This document shows, one piece after another, positions 25,397-35,033 of a stretch of DNA of 64,000 nucleotides. A model generated the notes under the pieces. That model was not told the DNA's origin. It saw nothing but the letters and a program-made list of their open reading frames with translations, and searched no databases. A program made the translations under genes and the position numbers. The stretch's first letter is position 1, and the number at the start of each line of letters is the position of its first letter. Origin of the DNA: Prevotella sp. (GTDB lineage Bacteria; Bacteroidota; Bacteroidia; Bacteroidales; Bacteroidaceae); assembly GCA_022486815.1 (NCBI GenBank), contig JAKVJW010000004.1, positions 62,001 to 126,000 of the forward strand. The letters are read 5' to 3'.

Positions 25397-26404
25397 ATGA
25401 ACAAGGATAAAACCGTCTCGGTCATTATATGCACATATAATGGAGAGAAATATATAAGTGAGCAAATTGATTCCATATTGAAACAGACCTATCCTATCTA
25501 TGAACTGATCATTCAGGATGATGGCTCCGTTGACTCTACGCCTGAAGTTTGCAAGACTTATGCCAAGGCCCACCCTTTCATCAAGTTTTATGAGAATCCG
25601 CAAAGATTAGGATTCAATGAAAACTTCAAAACGGCAACAGCCAAAGCCTCCGGTGACTATGTAGCCTTGTCCGATCAGGATGATATCTGGTATCCTGAGA
25701 AAATAGAAAAACAAATGGCTGCTATTGGCAATCATGATATCTGCTTCTGCTGCCATAACCGTGGAGTCACTCAGGGCCACAGTGTCTACGTGACTCCGCA
25801 ATACTCACCCGAAGCACTCCTTTTCAATGCCTTCGCCGGACACACAATGCTTCTTGAACGCCACTTTGCACAAAAGGCAGAAAACTGGTTAGGATATATT
25901 CCTTATGACTGGAGCCTCGCCATTCAGGCACAACTCCAACGTGGTATTGTCAGGGTCAACGAGCCGCTAAACTGGCACCGCACCCATAAAGAATCTACAG
26001 TAGCAATGGAACAGAAGAAATTTCATAAAGAATTCAATCACAAACTCACCTATCAACCTTATATCCAGGGATTAAGGAATTATCATTTCCTCCAGCAAAA
26101 AGACACATGGGAAGCCCTTTACAAGCATATTTACGCATCAACTTCAACAGACTTCCTGCCACTCGCTCACAACATGAGCAGGCTAATGCTTCAAAAAAGT
26201 TTTCCGGCGCTCTTGCATCTGTGTTGGCTGTGTATGAAACATAGACGCACTATCTACTATAACGGTAATGCTAAAGGAATCAGCGGAACAATCCGAAGTT
26301 TCTTTTATCCTTTCATATTTTCCTATAACAACATTCAATATGACATCTGTGCATCCAAATCTGCCAGACAACAACAGACTAACATACTTACTGCTCACTC
26401 TTGA
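25397..26404 (+). CDS. GT2 family glycosyltransferase, rhamnosyltransferase-like
   Basis: A 335-residue GT-A enzyme of the type often called rhamnosyltransferase. 'VSVIICTYNGEKYISEQIDS' opens the nucleotide-binding domain, followed by 'IIQDDGSVDSTPEV' and the metal-binding 'ALSDQDDIWYPEKIEKQM'. 'YDWSLAIQAQLQ' lies in the acceptor region. A basic C-terminal stretch with hydrophobic runs may sit on the membrane. It is the only gene on the plus strand between 24 and 30 kb. The sugar specificity is not proven. Confidence 0.86.
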   Translation: MNKDKTVSVIICTYNGEKYISEQIDSILKQTYPIYELIIQDDGSVDSTPEVCKTYAKAHPFIKFYENPQRLGFNENFKTATAKASGDYVALSDQDDIWYPEKIEKQMAAIGNHDICFCCHNRGVTQGHSVYVTPQYSPEALLFNAFAGHTMLLERHFAQKAENWLGYIPYDWSLAIQAQLQRGIVRVNEPLNWHRTHKESTVAMEQKKFHKEFNHKLTYQPYIQGLRNYHFLQQKDTWEALYKHIYASTSTDFLPLAHNMSRLMLQKSFPALLHLCWLCMKHRRTIYYNGNAKGISGTIRSFFYPFIFSYNNIQYDICASKSARQQQTNILTAHS

Positions 26405-26415
26405 TATCACACAAC

Positions 26416-27456
26416 TTACATATCTTTTTCCTTCATTGACTGCATCAACCGTTCAAACATGGTTTTCAAATCATATTGTGGTTTCCATCCCAAAGCCTGG
26501 ATTTTACGAGAAGATAAGCGTAATTTTGTAGCAGGAGGATATCCCATATTCTCATTCAGTTCAACTACAGGCCTGATTTGAGGATTAAATTCCCGGCAAA
26601 GGAATTTTGCCATATCGAGAATCGATATATATGTTTGTTCATTGGCTACGTTATAAGCCTCCCCATCCCGGCCATGCAACAAGATATAAAGAATTCCACT
26701 CATTGCATCCATGGTATAGCAGTAGCAGTGCTTAACCTCACCTGTCGTATAGAGGACAATATTCTTTCCTTGCATGATATTCCGGGAGAACTGGGCAAAC
26801 ACACGATGATCATCTTTCGATACTCCTGCGCCAAAGGTCTGAGCCAATCTGGCAACCTTCACCGGAATCCGATATTCTTCAGCAAATGCACGGCAGAAAC
26901 ATTCAGCCGTCCGCTTAGCCATAGGGTAACTGCTTCTTACTGACATAGGATCCAGATAACCCTGTTCTTCTTCAGTCAAAGGTTTACTGTCATCAAGAAC
27001 TGATCCGTAAACCTCCATAGAAGAGATATAGACTAATGAACATAAAGGATTCTTCCGGGCAAAGTCCAGCACCTTTTCTGTTCCATTTACTCCTGCCTGC
27101 AAAGTTTCCACAGGATGTTCCACAAAATATTTTGATGCCGTAGGACTGGCAAAATGTATAAGATAGTCAGTAGAGGGAGGATTGAATAAAGCAGTAGAGG
27201 CAAAATCACAAACATAATAAGCGAGGATATTATCAGGCCGGCCAAACATCAATTGAGCTTTCTCCAAATTCCTGACCACTGCAATAATCCGGAGATGAAG
27301 TTGAAATCTTTCATTTAAAGCCAATAAGCACCTTACCATACAAGAGCCCAACAAACCTGTAACCCCCGTGATCATAAAGGATTTGTCCCTCAGTTCTTCA
27401 TAAAGCGGAAAACGTGAAGCAAAAAGGGTTATATCTTCTTCTAAAGTTTTGTTCAT
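26416..27456 (-). CDS. NAD-dependent epimerase/dehydratase (extended SDR)
   Basis: A 346-residue extended short-chain dehydrogenase. The nucleotide-binding motif is 'MITGVTGLLGSCMV' (GxxGxxG), followed by 'YLIHFASPTAS', 'LVYISSMEVYG' and the active-site pair in 'SSYPMAKRTAE' (YxxxK). It lies downstream of the TarI-like cytidylyltransferase and LicD. That neighbourhood suggests it acts on a nucleotide-activated sugar or alditol, such as a CDP-linked one, rather than as a general UDP-glucose epimerase. It converges with the GT2 gene, with 11 bases between the stops. Confidence 0.85.
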   Translation of the reverse strand: MNKTLEEDITLFASRFPLYEELRDKSFMITGVTGLLGSCMVRCLLALNERFQLHLRIIAVVRNLEKAQLMFGRPDNILAYYVCDFASTALFNPPSTDYLIHFASPTASKYFVEHPVETLQAGVNGTEKVLDFARKNPLCSLVYISSMEVYGSVLDDSKPLTEEEQGYLDPMSVRSSYPMAKRTAECFCRAFAEEYRIPVKVARLAQTFGAGVSKDDHRVFAQFSRNIMQGKNIVLYTTGEVKHCYCYTMDAMSGILYILLHGRDGEAYNVANEQTYISILDMAKFLCREFNPQIRPVVELNENMGYPPATKLRLSSRKIQALGWKPQYDLKTMFERLMQSMKEKDM

Positions 27457-27512
27457 ATCCGTAAATCACTAACTTTCATTTTCACTACTACTTTCCCTGT
27501 CTTTCCAGCCAA

Positions 27513-28235
27513 CTATAGAATACCAAATATCTGTTGGTCTTCATGCACCTTGATCATTGCCCGCAAGACGAAATAGTCCATAGGAGTCGTAATCTTTATA
27601 TTTTCCATGGGACCTATTATCATGCCAAGTTTGTATCCATAGGAACTCATCATGGTACAAGAGTCAATAAAATCATGCTGTCCTTCCCCTCTTGCCCGTT
27701 GATGAGCGTCCAGAATATCCTTCAGGTAGAAACTCTGGGGAGCTCTGGCAATCAGAGAATCGGAACGTTTCGGAATCTCAATGAGATTATTTTTCTGTCT
27801 CACGATGAAAGTTTCCATTGCAGGAACACAAGTAATGCAAGATCCACATGCTTTCACCTTATTAATATTATCAGTAATCGTCTTCTCTGTGATTAACGGT
27901 CTCACCCCATCATGGATAAGCACGATATCATCAGTTGATTTTGAGATCTCTTGAGCTGCTTTCAACGCATTGTAAATAGAATCCTGTCCTGTCGCCCCAC
28001 CCGGAACGATCTTAGCAACCTTGGTGATTTCAAATTTACGCAACTGCTTTTTAAAGAAAGGTATCCAGTCCTGAATACAAGCCACTACAATAGCATCAAT
28101 CTGAGGATGGTTATCAAACAGTTCAAGTGTATAAATAATGATGGGCTTTCCATTCAAATCCAGAAACTGTTTCGGTCTGGACTTAGTATGCATCCGGACG
28201 CCCGACCCTCCGGCAAAGATAACTGCTATATTCAT
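27513..28235 (-). CDS. IspD/TarI family cytidylyltransferase
   Basis: A 240-residue cytidylyltransferase. It has the CTP-binding loop 'VIFAGGSGVRMHTKSRPKQF', then 'LNGKPIIIYTLELFD' and 'VLIHDGVRPLI'. The 'RPKQFL.LNGKPIIIYT' segment, the Gly-rich 'VPGGATGQDSI' and the surroundings (LicD just upstream, SDR just downstream) point to a TarI-like enzyme making CDP-ribitol or a similar CDP-alditol, rather than the MEP-pathway IspD. The two groups are homologous and cannot be split safely by eye. If no other ispD exists in the genome the alternative would hold. Confidence 0.82.
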   Translation of the reverse strand: MNIAVIFAGGSGVRMHTKSRPKQFLDLNGKPIIIYTLELFDNHPQIDAIVVACIQDWIPFFKKQLRKFEITKVAKIVPGGATGQDSIYNALKAAQEISKSTDDIVLIHDGVRPLITEKTITDNINKVKACGSCITCVPAMETFIVRQKNNLIEIPKRSDSLIARAPQSFYLKDILDAHQRARGEGQHDFIDSCTMMSSYGYKLGMIIGPMENIKITTPMDYFVLRAMIKVHEDQQIFGIL

Positions 28236-28249
28236 AAGATTAATATCTT

Positions 28250-29086
28250 TTATTCATCAATGATAATATCTACTTTATGACGGTCACGCTTATCCACAGG
28301 CGGAAGATCCATAAAGTTGCCATAAGCAACACAGCAAAACTGATTCGGTTGCGCCGGGCCTTCAAAGTGATGTCCTTCAAATAACAGATCTTGATGAGGA
28401 ACCATATATTTTTTAGGATGCCGCTCATAAAACCAGGCTCCATAAGAATGCATGCAAGACTGAGGATCTCCAAACAAATGACCGAAAAGCCTAAATATCG
28501 GAAACAGAATATGGTGGAGTATATTATAAGAAAATTGGGCTATATATGGATGAACACCGGCAAATTTCAGATTAACGTTAACAGACATCTTACCAGCCAG
28601 TCGCTGTAGCCAAGGAATCATGTGGTCTTCATAAGGGAAAATATCAACATGTAATCCATTGAACTTCTGGGCTTCAAAACTTCTGCGATCCTCACTATCA
28701 TCAGCCTCATGACTGACTGTATGACTTTTCAAGTCTCTCAGCATGGCCCATTCCTTATAGTATCCTTTATCAGTTTCATTGTCCTGCAAGACAAACTGAG
28801 GGTGAGGATGATCTTTCAAATAACGGCAAAGACGCTTAAAATCTTTACGAGCCACCACGAAATCCACATCATCATCCCAAGGGATAAATCCACCATGGCG
28901 AAGTGCCCCTAGCACATTTCCTCCATCCAGACGGCAGGGTATTCCAATCTTCTGCGCGGTCTGCTGCAGATAAACAGCCATATCAAGCATCCTCAACTGT
29001 GCCTTTCTAAGCACAGAACCATCTGGATTATATTTTCTTCGAAGATCTTCTTCGGTCTCACCTGTATTATATACTTTCGGCATCAA
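28250..29086 (-). CDS. LicD family phosphotransferase
   Basis: A 278-residue LicD protein. These enzymes move a phosphorylated group (phosphocholine, ribitol phosphate, glycerol phosphate) from a CDP carrier onto a glycan. The core is 'CRLDGGNVLGALRHGGFIPW' followed by 'DDDVDFVVARKDF', with the Asp residues that bind metal. It starts the three-gene unit LicD - TarI-like - SDR and lies 14 bases before the cytidylyltransferase. That suggests transfer of a CDP-alditol phosphate to the O-antigen or capsule. The donor remains inferred. Confidence 0.88.
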   Translation of the reverse strand: MMPKVYNTGETEEDLRRKYNPDGSVLRKAQLRMLDMAVYLQQTAQKIGIPCRLDGGNVLGALRHGGFIPWDDDVDFVVARKDFKRLCRYLKDHPHPQFVLQDNETDKGYYKEWAMLRDLKSHTVSHEADDSEDRRSFEAQKFNGLHVDIFPYEDHMIPWLQRLAGKMSVNVNLKFAGVHPYIAQFSYNILHHILFPIFRLFGHLFGDPQSCMHSYGAWFYERHPKKYMVPHQDLLFEGHHFEGPAQPNQFCCVAYGNFMDLPPVDKRDRHKVDIIIDE

Positions 29087-29108
29087 ATAGTCATTTTAAT
29101 CTACTATG

Positions 29109-29116
29109 CAAAGATA
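29109..29116 (-). promoter_or_regulatory. -7 element of the LicD unit
   Basis: TATCTTTG on the minus strand, 22 bases before the LicD start. No well-spaced -33 box is seen. The remaining 200 bases up to the next gene (29117-29324) hold no other feature that I could support. Confidence 0.5.
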
Positions 29117-29324
29117 GTATAAAATTTGCAAAGCCCCTCTCCCTTCTGAAACTTATCATTATTACTATCCCAAAATTACCAATCTACCTGTTTGAAAAAG
29201 GCAAGTATTGCAACTTAACAGACATTGGACCGATTGGCTTTTTTATCTCAAAACCATTTTCAGATCAGTTCACTACCACCGTAAAATTCCACAAGTCAGA
29301 CACATCCTAACCTATAGGATATAT

Positions 29325-30386
29325 TTAACTCTTTAACTTACCCAGAGATAAAATAGCTGCTATTTCTTTTGCACAAACCCGGTCATTATAGTATTTCTCT
29401 GCCAGAAGTCGTCCCTTATGCCCCATCAATGCAGCTTCTTCAGGATGGGAAGCCATATAGTCAATTGCCCTAGTCCAGCCCTTATCGTCACCATAATCTA
29501 CCGTGATGCCACATTCCTCTTTTTCTATATCCATAGGCATCTGAGCATTTCTGCTACAGATTACAGGAATTCCTAAAGCCATGGCCTCAACAACAGTAGT
29601 CAATCCAACGGTATAATTGGATTCCCTGCAGCAGATGACGGCACAAGCAGACAGATACACCTTCCGCGCAAGAGGATCAATAACATTACCGGAAATATAA
29701 TGCACTCTGACATTAGAATGCAAAGACAAGGAATTGAAAAGTTGTTCATAATTGAATCCTCTATCCACTTTGCAGATATAAATATCCAAGGATTCCTTAG
29801 TCCGGTTAAAAGCATTCACCAATGTCGGCATATCCCGGAGTTCTTTACCGGTAGAAACAAATCCCCGGTGACATACTTCTGGCATTGAGCCCATCAACCG
29901 GTCATAGAACTCCAAGTCAGCCCCCCAATGTACAACATGAGCATGATCAGGACGGATCTTCTTTGTTTTCAAGGAATCATCAATCAGTTTCTGCGAAAAA
30001 AAGACAGTTTCATCCAGTCCTTTATAGAATATTCTAGCCAAAGCTTCCCGGAAAGGATTACGAGCTGTCACAGCAGGTTGATGATGCCAACAGATGATGG
30101 GATGAGGGAACAACCCAACAGCACGCAGAAAGATAATCAGCTCCAGTCCACGAAATGTACTTGCATATACAGCATCATACCTCTTACGTTGCCGCCATAT
30201 CACCCAAGCTGTATGTAAAGACAATTTCCACCGGTAAGGTGTCAACACAGGCCGATGGTAGATAACTTGAATACCTAGTTCGGGCAGGTGAGTAGCACCA
30301 TAAAGCAGGTGGCCGGGCAGTAATCCCTTCTTCCATTTTTCATAAAATGCAGAGGCAGGAATATTATGATAATAGTATACTGTCAT
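29325..30386 (-). CDS. GT4 family glycosyltransferase
   Basis: A 353-residue GT-B enzyme. The N-terminal domain has 'YASTFRGLELIIFLRAVGLF' and 'WHHQPAV'; the C-terminal donor domain has 'FVSTGKELRDMPTLVNAF' and 'YTVGLTTVVEAMALGIPVIC', with the GT4 Glu residue. It is slightly short for the family but appears complete. It is transcribed away from the flippase gene. Its sugar is unknown. Confidence 0.86.
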   Translation of the reverse strand: MTVYYYHNIPASAFYEKWKKGLLPGHLLYGATHLPELGIQVIYHRPVLTPYRWKLSLHTAWVIWRQRKRYDAVYASTFRGLELIIFLRAVGLFPHPIICWHHQPAVTARNPFREALARIFYKGLDETVFFSQKLIDDSLKTKKIRPDHAHVVHWGADLEFYDRLMGSMPEVCHRGFVSTGKELRDMPTLVNAFNRTKESLDIYICKVDRGFNYEQLFNSLSLHSNVRVHYISGNVIDPLARKVYLSACAVICCRESNYTVGLTTVVEAMALGIPVICSRNAQMPMDIEKEECGITVDYGDDKGWTRAIDYMASHPEEAALMGHKGRLLAEKYYNDRVCAKEIAAILSLGKLKS

Positions 30387-30484
30387 TCATTCTTCTTAAA
30401 AACCTAGATTTGAACATCAAGCATTATGATTGCAAATACATTTTTATGCCAGAATGCTCTTTTTTGCAAAAATACTGTTTTTTC

Positions 30485-30515
30485 TTTGAACTTTAATGAT
30501 TAAACACTACTTTTG
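30485..30515 (+). promoter_or_regulatory. Promoter of the flippase gene
   Basis: TTTG (30485-30488), exactly 19 bases, then TACTTTTG (30508-30515), 25 bases before the start codon. It is a full consensus match. Confidence 0.72.
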
Positions 30516-30540
30516 CATATTCATTTATTGATATGATCCA

Positions 30541-31980
30541 ATGAGTTCTCTCAAAGAAAAAACTGCCTCTGGCCTTTTTTGGGCCGCCATGAACAACGGT
30601 TGCATGCAGATTCTAAATGCCGTTGTTGGTATCTTTCTGGCCCGATTGCTGCTACCAACAGACTATGGGCTTATAGGCATATTGACCATTTTCAGTGCTA
30701 TTGCGACAACACTACAGGAAAGCGGTTTTACGTCAGCATTGACCAATAAAAAGCACGCGACAGACAACGATTATAATTCTGTTTTCTGGTTTTGCAATAT
30801 TCTGGGTATTCTGCTCTATATCATCCTCTTTTTCTGTGCGCCACTGATTGCAGATTTCTTCCATCAACCCAGATTGATCCTACTTTCAAGAGTAGATTTT
30901 CTATGTATTCTGCTTTCCGCAATCGGAATTGTACCACAAGCTTATCTGTACAAGAATCTAATGATCAAACAGACTACCCTACTGAGAGTTTCTGTTCTGG
31001 CTCTATCAGGTGTTGCTGGCATTATCATGGCTTTCAACGGAATGGCTTACTGGAGTATTGTCACACAACAACTGATTTATGTCGGTCTGCAAAGCCTTGG
31101 GAAATTCTTTCTTATTCCTTGGAGACCTTCCTTCCACATTAACTTTAAGCCAGTAAAAGAGATGTTTGGCTTTAGTAGTAAAATCCTTATTACTAATGTT
31201 ATCGGACAAGTCAGTGCCAATATTCTAACCGTCATTTTCGGACGAATCCTGCCAGTCAGGACAGTAGGGAATTTTACTCAGGCCAACAAATGGAACGGAA
31301 TGGCTTCTTCTACTGTCTCAGGTATGATCGCACAGGTTGCCCAACCCGTCTTTTCGTCTATTATGGAAGAGCAAAACCGCCAGTTAAATGTTCTACGGAA
31401 GATGATGCGATTTACCTCTTATCTGGCCTTTCCTGCCATGTTCGGACTAGCGATTATTGCACCGGAGTTTATCATTCTACTGATTTCCGATAAGTGGGCA
31501 GACAGTATACCTATCCTTCAGATTCTTTGCATCAGCGGAGCCATAGCCCCCTTGTACCTGCCGCTACAGAATTTGATTATCAGTCATGGGCGTTCCGACT
31601 TATTCATGTGGGTGAGTATTGCTCAGATAGTGATTCAGTGTGCCATAATCCTCGCATTTGCCCACTACGGCATATTGATTATGATAGCCATATATTCCAT
31701 TTTCTATATGATATGGATAGTTGTCTGGCAACTACCTCTTAAGAAAATAGTAGGATATACTTTCTCCAGCCTTCTGCAGGACACTATTCCATTCATGCTC
31801 TCTGCCCTCATCTCCATAGGCTTTGCTTATATCGCTACCATAACATTTCATAGTCTTATCATCCGGCTGATTATAAAAATAATCATCGCTGCCGGTATTT
31901 ATTACCTGATAATGAGATTCGCGCATGCGAAGATTCAGAAAGAATGTTTAAACTATCTATTTCATCGAAAAAGAAATTGA
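30541..31980 (+). CDS. Wzx/MOP-type oligosaccharide flippase
   Basis: A 479-residue integral membrane protein with about 12-14 hydrophobic segments. It begins with the typical 'KTASGLFWAAMNNGCMQILN' and 'IFLARLLLPTDYGLIGI' of the polysaccharide-export part of the MOP superfamily (WzxC-like). It would flip lipid-linked glycan repeats from the cytosolic to the periplasmic side of the inner membrane, so it is the export step of the locus. It is the only flippase seen here. No clear Wzy polymerase is seen, unless a DUF6080 protein fills that role. Confidence 0.88.
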   Translation: MSSLKEKTASGLFWAAMNNGCMQILNAVVGIFLARLLLPTDYGLIGILTIFSAIATTLQESGFTSALTNKKHATDNDYNSVFWFCNILGILLYIILFFCAPLIADFFHQPRLILLSRVDFLCILLSAIGIVPQAYLYKNLMIKQTTLLRVSVLALSGVAGIIMAFNGMAYWSIVTQQLIYVGLQSLGKFFLIPWRPSFHINFKPVKEMFGFSSKILITNVIGQVSANILTVIFGRILPVRTVGNFTQANKWNGMASSTVSGMIAQVAQPVFSSIMEEQNRQLNVLRKMMRFTSYLAFPAMFGLAIIAPEFIILLISDKWADSIPILQILCISGAIAPLYLPLQNLIISHGRSDLFMWVSIAQIVIQCAIILAFAHYGILIMIAIYSIFYMIWIVVWQLPLKKIVGYTFSSLLQDTIPFMLSALISIGFAYIATITFHSLIIRLIIKIIIAAGIYYLIMRFAHAKIQKECLNYLFHRKRN

Positions 31981-32008
31981 GGGAAACATCCAGCATGAAC
32001 AACAGACT

Positions 32009-32052
32009 ATAATAAACAGAAGAAGTAATCACTCCGGTTCTTCTGTTATTAT
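32009..32052. terminator. Bidirectional hairpin between converging genes
   Basis: ATAATAAACAGAAGAA pairs with TTCTTCTGTTATTAT (15 pairs, one bulged A) over a 13-base loop. It separates the flippase gene (plus) from the DUF6080 genes (minus). The T-runs are short, so it is a moderate call. Confidence 0.55.
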
Positions 32053-33432
32053 CTATTGCATCCCATGAAGCAGATAATCTGCTATCTGAATGCCATTATA
32101 GAGCCAAAGATACCCTGTCAATACAATCAGAAGGCCTCTTAACATGGTCTTTGGCCTGTCCTGCAAACTTTTTATGATAAAAGCTATGGCAACAGGAATG
32201 ATAAAGATCCACCCGGACGTCATTATATACACTTCGCCAATACCAAATCCCATAATCAGATGTAAAGTCACATCACAGATAAACCAAGTCAGCAGCATCT
32301 GCATAAATCTGGAGTGTATTCCAGAAAATATTCCACAAACAAACAGACCTACTATCAATCCTTCAACGATATAATTTAATATCCAGTCGTATTCTACAAA
32401 AACCGGGCGATTCCAAGACAGATCCTGCATCAGATGCTGCTGATGCAACTGAATAGATTCACCAAAGAAGTTCTCTATCAAAGTTTCCACACGTGGAACA
32501 GAAAAGTTCATCAGACTCAATATAGGTCCCTTTTCTGTGGACATGACATCATGAGTCCTCAGCCATTGATTACGTTCTTTCTGATGCCTGATTATATTTA
32601 CAGAATCCTTTTCCATCTTGGCTACTTCTATCTTATGAATAGCTGCTTTTTGAGGAATCTCTACAGAGTGATATAAACAATACTGTATACCTGCGAGAAG
32701 GATAAAAGGAAGAAGGATTCCCAGAAAGACAGGTTTGTGGTCAACAAATCTCTGCCGATTTGTGAAAAGGTCAGCCAAGATAGTTTTCATACCATTAGAA
32801 AGGGAAATTCCTGCGGTAAAGAACAATAAAATAAAAGATTGCCAGATTGACATCAATTTACCATCCTTTATCTTCATCCCTGCAATATAAAGAGTCATAG
32901 TCAATAATGACATCGAAATGATAAAGTGATCCGGTACCATAGCTGGTATCAGAACATGAGCAAAAGAGAACAAGAAGAGTGTAAGAATAAGAGAATCCAA
33001 CTGACTCAGTTCCAAGACCTCCCGAAAAACCCTGAATATAAAAACAGAAGAATAAATAGCACAAAAGATGACCAAACCTGCAATGAGAAATACAGCCAGA
33101 TTGACTCCAGTCATCCCGATCAGCCAATGGTTGACCAAATAAAAGGGATAAAGAACAGAAAGAAACAATGGATGGCGAGCAGTTTCAAAATGGACTCGAA
33201 GGGCAGAAGTAGTGATCCATGACCAACAGTCATATCCGGACATCTGAAAATGCTTATAAAAAATAGTATAGAACCCTCCATGAGCTCCTATGGTATAGAT
33301 TCTAAAATGACTGGCTATTACAAGGGCATTGAAAAAAGCGAAAACCAAAAACATACCCAAAGTCAGCCACCGTTCTTCTTTCCGTATCTTAAAGATTCCG
33401 AGTTTCTTTATTATTACAATCATTAGAGGCAA
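32053..33432 (-). CDS. DUF6080 membrane protein, copy 1
   Basis: A 459-residue multi-pass membrane protein, last of three tandem relatives. All three share a cytosolic start (here 'FKIRKEERW'), a first outside loop with 'SG(F/Y)D' and 'RHP', then 'MVPDHF', 'SNGMK/NNGLK', a large outside loop holding 'ENFFGESIQLHQQHL', and a C-terminal 'GFGIGEVYIM' helix. The layout of a His/Asp-bearing first loop and many helices is like GT-C transferases that use lipid-linked sugars. This copy is the most divergent and has a shorter middle loop. Function is not known; GT-C activity is inferred from layout and from the neighbouring UbiA-HAD-GtrA genes. Confidence 0.82.
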   Translation of the reverse strand: MPLMIVIIKKLGIFKIRKEERWLTLGMFLVFAFFNALVIASHFRIYTIGAHGGFYTIFYKHFQMSGYDCWSWITTSALRVHFETARHPLFLSVLYPFYLVNHWLIGMTGVNLAVFLIAGLVIFCAIYSSVFIFRVFREVLELSQLDSLILTLFLFSFAHVLIPAMVPDHFIISMSLLTMTLYIAGMKIKDGKLMSIWQSFILLFFTAGISLSNGMKTILADLFTNRQRFVDHKPVFLGILLPFILLAGIQYCLYHSVEIPQKAAIHKIEVAKMEKDSVNIIRHQKERNQWLRTHDVMSTEKGPILSLMNFSVPRVETLIENFFGESIQLHQQHLMQDLSWNRPVFVEYDWILNYIVEGLIVGLFVCGIFSGIHSRFMQMLLTWFICDVTLHLIMGFGIGEVYIMTSGWIFIIPVAIAFIIKSLQDRPKTMLRGLLIVLTGYLWLYNGIQIADYLLHGMQ

Positions 33433-33492
33433 CTCAACTAATCCTGATCAAGATTCTATTTCAAATAATTTCTATCCATCTTATCCAATCTC

Positions 33493-34950
33493 TCAAGACA
33501 GATAGGAATATATCAAAATGACATTGTGCATAAACAAGAAAGCAGAAACGCAAAGAGTCAACACTCTCAAGCCTATACGTGTTTTTCCTTTCAACATCTT
33601 GAACAGATAACCTATAACAATCGAAATAATAAAGAGCCAATGCGGGCTCATAATATAGATTTCATTAATTCCAAAACCCAGTCCAAAATGAATAGCAAGG
33701 TCAAAAGCAAAGAAACTTAAGGCCATCCACATCATCCGACTTTTCCGGCCAAACCATATACCTAATCCGAATAGGATTACAACCAAGCCTTCTATGACAT
33801 AGTTCCACCAATGACTGTAATGAACGATAACCGGCCGGGAGTCCAGGACATCTTCCAATAGATGAGAAGGATGCAACTGTATCGATTCACCAAACAGATT
33901 TTCGATGGCTGTCTGAACACGCGAGGTGGAAACATCAGTCCAACTTAAGAAGCCATTATGTCCAATCGGTTCCCCGGTATGTCGTGAACTTACTGAGTTT
34001 TCAGTTTTCAGTATACTTTGTCTTTTCTGTTTAACTAATAGAGCCTGTATCCCGCTCTCTATAGCTTCTGGGTTCCGCAACGAAGTTGTGTCTCGAAAAC
34101 ACTGAGCAGTCTTCATATTTTTCTTCTCCTGAAGACGTTCCTGTCTGTCTTGATGCATTTGTTCTTCAGGAATGACAACCAGGTAATTCTCCAGACAGGC
34201 AAGACCAAAAATAAACAGAGAAGGCAGCACAACCGCTACAGAAAAGTATTTCGGTGAAAAGAAACGTTTCTTATTTGTAAATAGTGCAGCCAAGAACACC
34301 TTAACCCCATTATTCAAAGACACACCCGCAGTCGCGAAAAACAGCAGAAGAGTCTGCCAGATCTTCAAACGTCTCCCATGCTTCATTTGTAATCCTACAA
34401 CATATAGAGTAAAAGTCAATAAAGCCATTGATATGCCAAAATGATCAGGAACCATAAGAGAAACCATCACATAAGCAAAGGAATAATTTAGTAAAGAAAG
34501 GATAAGTGTATCTATCCGTGACAATCCAATGATTTCCCTGAATATACGATACAGGAACACGAAAGAGTAGACACCACAAAGGACAAGTATGGCCGCAACG
34601 ACAAACTGCACACAATTCACACCTGTAATCAATATCAGGAGTTGATTGACCGCATAGGGAATATACATAAAGAATGCGAGCAGAGGGTGTCGATGAACAT
34701 CATAATAAAGATCCCATGAAGAAACTGTAGCATAAGTCAAAGGATCAAAACCAGATATATGAAAATCCCTGATGAAAATCCAACGGTAATTTCTGTGCAA
34801 TAACGTAAAATCGTTAAAATAATGATGTATACACAAGAAATTCAAAAATAGCAGTAGTATTAAAAGCACCAATGAAGGCAGATACTCTTCCTTACGTAAC
34901 TTAAATATTCTGAAATGCCGCCATACAATCTCTACCGTCTTTTTCATCAC
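33493..34950 (-). CDS. DUF6080 membrane protein, copy 2
   Basis: A 485-residue relative of the genes on both sides. It has 'HISGFDPLTYATVSSWDLYY', 'VHRHPLLAFFMYIPY', 'SLMVPDHFGISMALLTF', 'AGVSLNNGVKVFLAALFTN', 'ENLFGESIQLHPSHLLEDV' and 'GFGINEIYIMSPHWLF'. Between the fifth group of helices and the 'ENLFGESIQLH' motif lies a charged insert of about 100 residues that differs strongly between copies, suggesting that this part sets acceptor or donor choice. It is spaced 60 bases from copy 1 and 83 from copy 3 and was probably made by tandem duplication. Confidence 0.82.
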   Translation of the reverse strand: MMKKTVEIVWRHFRIFKLRKEEYLPSLVLLILLLFLNFLCIHHYFNDFTLLHRNYRWIFIRDFHISGFDPLTYATVSSWDLYYDVHRHPLLAFFMYIPYAVNQLLILITGVNCVQFVVAAILVLCGVYSFVFLYRIFREIIGLSRIDTLILSLLNYSFAYVMVSLMVPDHFGISMALLTFTLYVVGLQMKHGRRLKIWQTLLLFFATAGVSLNNGVKVFLAALFTNKKRFFSPKYFSVAVVLPSLFIFGLACLENYLVVIPEEQMHQDRQERLQEKKNMKTAQCFRDTTSLRNPEAIESGIQALLVKQKRQSILKTENSVSSRHTGEPIGHNGFLSWTDVSTSRVQTAIENLFGESIQLHPSHLLEDVLDSRPVIVHYSHWWNYVIEGLVVILFGLGIWFGRKSRMMWMALSFFAFDLAIHFGLGFGINEIYIMSPHWLFIISIVIGYLFKMLKGKTRIGLRVLTLCVSAFLFMHNVILIYSYLS

Positions 34951-35033
34951 TATTGAAACCTATATAATTTTTTAGACCGTTATATCAAATTTACCTTACT
35001 TTTCAATTAATTCTCAATATATCTCCAGTTCAT

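Noticed and set aside
27513..28235. Assignment as the housekeeping ispD
   Set aside because: The neighbours LicD and SDR and the 'RPKQF' segment favour a TarI-like role, so no ispD symbol was given, though it cannot be excluded.
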